Positions 59,850 through 64,000 of a stretch of 64,000 bases of DNA are shown one piece after another (position 1 is the first letter of the stretch; the number at the start of each line of letters is the position of its first letter). The stretch comes from Amorphophallus konjac (Eukaryota > Streptophyta > Magnoliopsida > Alismatales > Araceae): the NCBI GenBank assembly GCA_022559845.1, contig CM040129.1, positions 1,302,001 through 1,366,000 of the forward strand, written 5' to 3'. Position numbers and translations under genes: made by a program. The notes under the pieces were generated by a model. That model did no database searches and was not told where the DNA came from. It saw only the letters and a list, made by a program, of their open reading frames with translations.

Positions 59850-60796
59850 AAAGGCTCATCATCAGCAAGATAAACCTTCCCAAAGTTTCCAACAACATAA
59901 TTTTGCATACTTTCTTTATGTGAGGTAGAGTGAAACGACGCACCTGAGTCAAGAATCCATGACTCTAAAGGAGTGTCAACACAAAGAACTAAAGCATCTT
60001 GAACTTGCTCTACTGCAGTTACATTGGCAGACTCTTCATTATGATTTTTCTTCTTTGGAGCCTTGCAATCTTTCTTTAAGTGCCCCTTTTTACCACAATT
60101 CCAGCACCCATCACCACCAAACTTTGATTGACCTTTCTTCTTGGACCTAGATCTGGTCCTATTTTGACCCCGCAGTTTTGTTCTTCCCCTGCTCTCTGTA
60201 TTCAAGGCAGAACCTGAGACTTCACCTGATTCCCTTCTGCGAATATCTTCGCTTAGAATCAGGTCTCGAACCTCATTAAGCTTCAACTTGCTCAAACCGG
60301 AAGAACTACTTACAGCCGTCACAGTTGCACCCCAACTTTCAGGTAAGGAGGATAAAAGAATCAATGCCCTAATCTCATCGTCAAAGTTTATTTCTACAGA
60401 ACTCAACTGAGTTGTAATCACATTGAATTCATTGATGTGGTCTGTAACAGAAGCACCTTCGGCCATCTTCAGATTAAATAAACGACGCATCAAATATACC
60501 TTGTTTGAAGCCGAGGGCTTTTCATACATATTTGATAGCGCCTTCATCAATCCTGCCGTGGTCTTCTCGTTCACGATGTTGAAGGCGACGTTTCTGGCCA
60601 ACGTCAAGCGAACAACTCCGAGTGCTTGTCTGTCTAGTAGATCCCAATCTTCCTTCTTCATCCCTGCCGACATCGTTCCAAGAAGCGGCTCATGCAGCTT
60701 CTTCTGATACAAGTAGTCTTCGATCTGCATCTTCCAGAAACCGAAGTCCTTGCCATCGAACTTGTCGATCCTCACCTTTCCTTCATCCGCCGCCAT
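59828..60796 (-). pseudogene. copia gag and protease
   Basis: Start ATG 60796 (MAADEGKVRIDKFDG). UBN2-type gag (FWKMQIEDYLYQKKL, LMRRLFNLKM, LILLSSLPESW), a basic linker, one zinc knuckle CWNCGKKGHLKKDC, then protease ESWILDSGASFHST with the DSG active site. The frame ends early because of an extra base near 59849 (after LADDEPF), after which integrase lies in another frame. Confidence 0.92.
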
Positions 60797-60836
60797 TACT
60801 CCCACTACTCCCACTACTCCCTCGAACCAGAACAAG

Positions 60837-60848
60837 GCTCTGATACCA
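60837..60848 (-). other. Primer binding site of the copia element
   Basis: The minus strand reads TGGTATCAGAGC two bases inside the 5' LTR, the initiator-Met tRNA type. Confidence 0.92.
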
Positions 60849-60850
60849 GT

Positions 60851-61579
60851 TGTTAGGGATATGGAGTACCCAGACGAGGAGGACAACCAGCAGAGGAGGA
60901 AGAAGGAGAGAAGAAGAATCACACAAGAACACACAGGGATTTTTTACGTGGTTCGGAGGCAAGATGCCTTCCTACGTCCACGGCCACAACACGATTCCAC
61001 TAAGATAATCACAGACTGGTTACAAAACAAGGAGAGAGCCCATCCTTTTATACTAGGAGATTAGGGCGTCATAAGTCAGGGCATTAAGGACAATAATACC
61101 CCTGATCAACAGAAATCCTCTTCCGGGATACATCAGACGCGCATGCTTGCCTGTCTCCCCGGATGCTCTCTTGGGACCGAGTATGCCCTCCAGCGACTGC
61201 AGATGCTCCCCCACCATCAGTCAGATCAATGCATTGCCAAGACAATGCGTCGACGCATTGCCAAGGCAAGGTCGACGCACTCCAAGTGATATCGACTTGC
61301 CTTGAACCCACAATGCATGCTTCCCTGACGCCAGTGATGCTCTCCAGAGACAATGAATACCCTCCAGAGACAGTATGTGCTTCCCTGCTAGAACCGAGAC
61401 AGCATATGCTCCCCTGGAGCAGCGATTGCTCCCCTGGCACTGAAGGATGCTCCCCTGGAGCAGCGATTGTTTCCCTGGCACTGAAGGATGCTCCCCAGAG
61501 GCAGAGGATGCGCTCCTGAGGCAGAGTGTGATTCCGTGCAGAGGCGCACGATGAAGAATTCTGACTCCACACTCTAACA
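60851..61579 (-). repeat. 5' LTR of the copia element (729 bp, intact)
   Basis: TGTTAGGGATATGGAGTACC to CACTCTAACA. It is the uninterrupted counterpart of the left LTR and shows the site (ATGGAGTACC) that the CACTA element entered in the other copy. Confidence 0.95.
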
Positions 61580-62887
61580 TCCCAGAAGTCCGATTAGTCA
61601 AGAGTCAAACTATATTCTCACCACGGATGGAGATTGGCCCCCGAAAATAGCCTATAAGACCACTACTCCCGAACAACTACAAAAGGAGAAGGTCGAATTA
61701 ACAGGCTAAGCTTGACAATGTAACACAATTGCTTACAATGAAAGCATAATCTTCACTTTGCATCATACAAACTATGACACTGTCATATGACCATGTGCAT
61801 TGCACATTGTAAAATCATTCTTACACATTATCTGGGAGATCCCAAGATTTACAACAGAAACAGACTTCCTGAAAAATCACAATCAGCAAAATATGAATGT
61901 CAAACTTGAAAGATTACAAGTGAAATAATTCTGGTCACTAGCATTATCTATTCAGCTTTGTTTAACATGCAAGAGTTGCAGCATTAGTTGTCAAGTGAAT
62001 GTGGGTTAATTTTCATAACCCCTCGGACATTGAAAAGAACACAACCATTGAGTGCACCAAGTCAGCTTCAGTTACAGGGTCCTCATGTACATAGGTCATG
62101 TCCTCAGTTTCTCAGTGCAATTAAAAAAGTATGCAAGTGTCTAGATCTGCAGCTTCTTGAGATCATCAACCGTGCGATGCCCGGGAGGTGTGGGGACAAG
62201 TCAGTAAACTTTGACATTGAATATTTCACAATTGCAAATCCTTCCTGAAATCATACATAGAAAAATGTCAGGCTCCATAACTTGACCGCATGGAATAGGT
62301 AATAACTAACCAAAATGGACATACTCTGAACCTGGCCCAGAACATTTGATGGAAATAAGTTTTGATAAGAATATGAGCCCCAGAGAATGAGACTTGGTAT
62401 CAAAGACAAATTCTGTGCAGCACATAGAAATGCAAGTAACAAGTGAAGCAATCAACTTTTACGAACAGAATATGATAAAAAAGCAAGCAATGAAGAGTTA
62501 TAGAGTTTGTAGTACTTCCCTCTCCTCCTTTTCCCGATCAACTCTCATTGTTAACTCCCAATTGAAGCAAATACTAATGCTGCCATCACTTATGATAAAG
62601 ACAGGAAATGATTACTGCACTTTGTTAACTCTCAACCCACACCACGTAGCATGTATACTACCTCATGTTCAATTTTTCGAGCACCCTGCAATGGACTCAT
62701 TTAAATGCGAAAGGAGCATGAAATCATGGCATTGCATTATCAAATTCTACTTGGAAGGCAAATGATAAGGAAAGTCACAACCCCATGCACGATAACACAT
62801 GATAACGTCGTGCAAGGGATCATACAAAAGTAAGATGCATAACCACGACATACATAAGATAAGGCGACAACTTTAAGCAAGTCATTG
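61580..62887. other. Sequence between the copia element and the Myb/SANT-like gene
   Basis: AT-rich, no ORF with a recognisable domain. Could be the 3' UTR or flank of the minus-strand Myb/SANT-like gene. No Rab exon was found here. Confidence 0.5.
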
Positions 62888-64000
62888 CTAACCATGAAAG
62901 ACCCATCCTAGCTTGTCCTCATCATCCAAAGCCATGAAGATAGACCGGAAGTTGGGGTCTTGGAAGCGGGTTGCTGTAGTGTATAAAATATCAGGAGTAT
63001 ATCCCGGTAGACTCTTCAACTTCTGAATGCAGTCTTTCATTATCACTTGCTGATCTGGGTTAGAAGGAGCCATAGGAATGTCTAGTACTTTATGAAACTT
63101 CGGCCTCTCATTGTTTAAAGCACAGAACTCTTTTAACACATCGATCCCTTTCTCCAACCTTTTATTGCGCTTTCGATTTGACCTGTTGTACGAGGGGGTG
63201 CCTGAGGTCCGTCCCTTATCAGGGGAGCTTGCCTCATCTTGATTGGGTCGCTTTTCGATCGGAGGAGTGTAATCCCATTTACGACTACATCCACCAATTG
63301 ACGATGGAATGGAGGGCCTCGAATGCATTGGCATTGTCATTTGGTCGTGACAACAAGGAATGTTAAAGGGATTGAAATCATCCCCTAATTCCACTGGAGG
63401 TGCATTGCAATCAAGGCCCAGACCAATCAACTGTTGCCGAGTTGAATCCTACGACAATGTAGGATGATGAGGGGGTGTCACAGGATCACCCCAAGACCTC
63501 CGACATGATAAGTCATTATCTATAGTTGTGCCAAATCCTGAACATCCTCTGGACATAGTGTTGTCGCACAAGATGTTCATCTCTACTTTGTACTCAAATG
63601 ACTTTCCCAATATCTTCTTATAGTCAATATTGGACTGTGGAAAATACAAACAAATGTTATATCTCCTAGAATGTAAGGTATGAAACATACACACTAACGA
63701 ACAATATTAGACTACATACCGCAATGGCCTCTGTCCACGCTCCCTCATCTGGTGGCATGAGCATCTTCGTAGTGTCATCCCAACCCCACCCTGTACGGGA
63801 GAGTAATTGTTCGATCATGTGGTATATCCTTTTCAAATTCTTCCACCTATTAGTCAAATTGTTTACATCTGCATTCTTACGTGTCTCATAATTGAAGGGT
63901 CCCAATATGTCAGTCCAAATATACTGCTTAAAAGTTCTTTGGTTGCAATTGTTCTTGTCGTACTCATCAATTAAGAGCTTTAAAAGAAATTTGTCTGAGT
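62888..64000 (-). CDS. Myb/SANT-like DNA-binding domain protein (Harbinger-associated type), 5' end outside window
   Basis: Minus-strand exon from the window edge to 63720 encodes a Myb_DNA-bind_3-like trihelix: DKFLLKLLIDEYDKNN, RTFKQYIWTDI, NNLTNRWKNLKRIYHMI, GWGWDDTTKMLMPPDEGAW. GT donor at 63719; acceptor near 63636. The next exon continues SNIDYKKILGKSFEYK and ends SHHPTLS-like at TAG 63451-63449. The same frame reopens (GLGLDCNAPP) to a stop at 62888, with LPGYTPDILYTTATRFQDP and FMALDDEDKLGWVF, the usual C-terminal part of these proteins. Such proteins partner PIF/Harbinger transposases or are domesticated L10-interacting-like factors. The TAG suggests a pseudogene or an unresolved intron. 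Confidence 0.75.

Overview
This is nuclear DNA of a flowering plant. Genes have many short exons with GT/AG introns, and most of the window is transposable-element DNA: LTR retrotransposons, a CACTA transposon, MITEs and microsatellites. The GC-rich first exons and the element families suggest a monocot, but I cannot name the species.
Three host genes are supported. (1) An IST1-like ESCRT regulator on the minus strand (1-3534), six exons visible, with the 3' part cut off by the window edge. (2) A METTL22-like lysine methyltransferase on the plus strand (14429-37466), nine exons, 363 codons, with a 19.6 kb intron 5 full of retroelements. (3) A Rab5/RABF2-type small GTPase on the plus strand (exons 1-3 at 39381-41459), whose remaining exons are not found. 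A Myb/SANT-like gene of the type linked to PIF/Harbinger transposons is cut by the right edge (62888-64000, minus).
Layout. 3.5-14.3 kb is intergenic: a 290-bp tandem duplication, inverted-repeat elements, a LINE-like insertion (9036-10338) with 17-bp target duplications, a TIR element (about 12640-13697) and a hAT-type MITE (13748-14288) ending 140 bp before the METTL22-like ATG. METTL22 intron 5 holds a solo LTR (18419-20610, TSD TCTTC) and a large gag-only LTR retrotransposon on the minus strand (24654-35750). Its 3.25-kb LTRs carry about 65 degenerate copies of a TGTATAGACTT motif. After the Rab exons comes a nested pair: a Ty1/copia element on the minus strand (42011-61579) whose left LTR was split by a 14,085-bp CACTA transposon (42026-56110, 3-bp TSD GGA).
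The CACTA element has a TNP2-like transposase gene and a Ptta/En-Spm-type gene, both on the minus strand and both decayed. One intron of each gene is almost wholly tandem repeat: a TGTATAGACTTTG array in the transposase gene, and a 179-bp satellite of about 15-16 units in the other. Just upstream of the transposase start are three consecutive foldbacks, the largest with arms of about 120 bp that look like a miRNA precursor.
Most striking points: tandem-repeat-filled introns in the CACTA element; the same 11-13-mer in arrays of two unrelated element types; the foldback cluster; the gag-only element with six zinc knuckles; and the partial exon duplication in the Rab gene. Exon boundaries were read by hand from GT/AG sites and reading-frame continuity. 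No similarity search was run.
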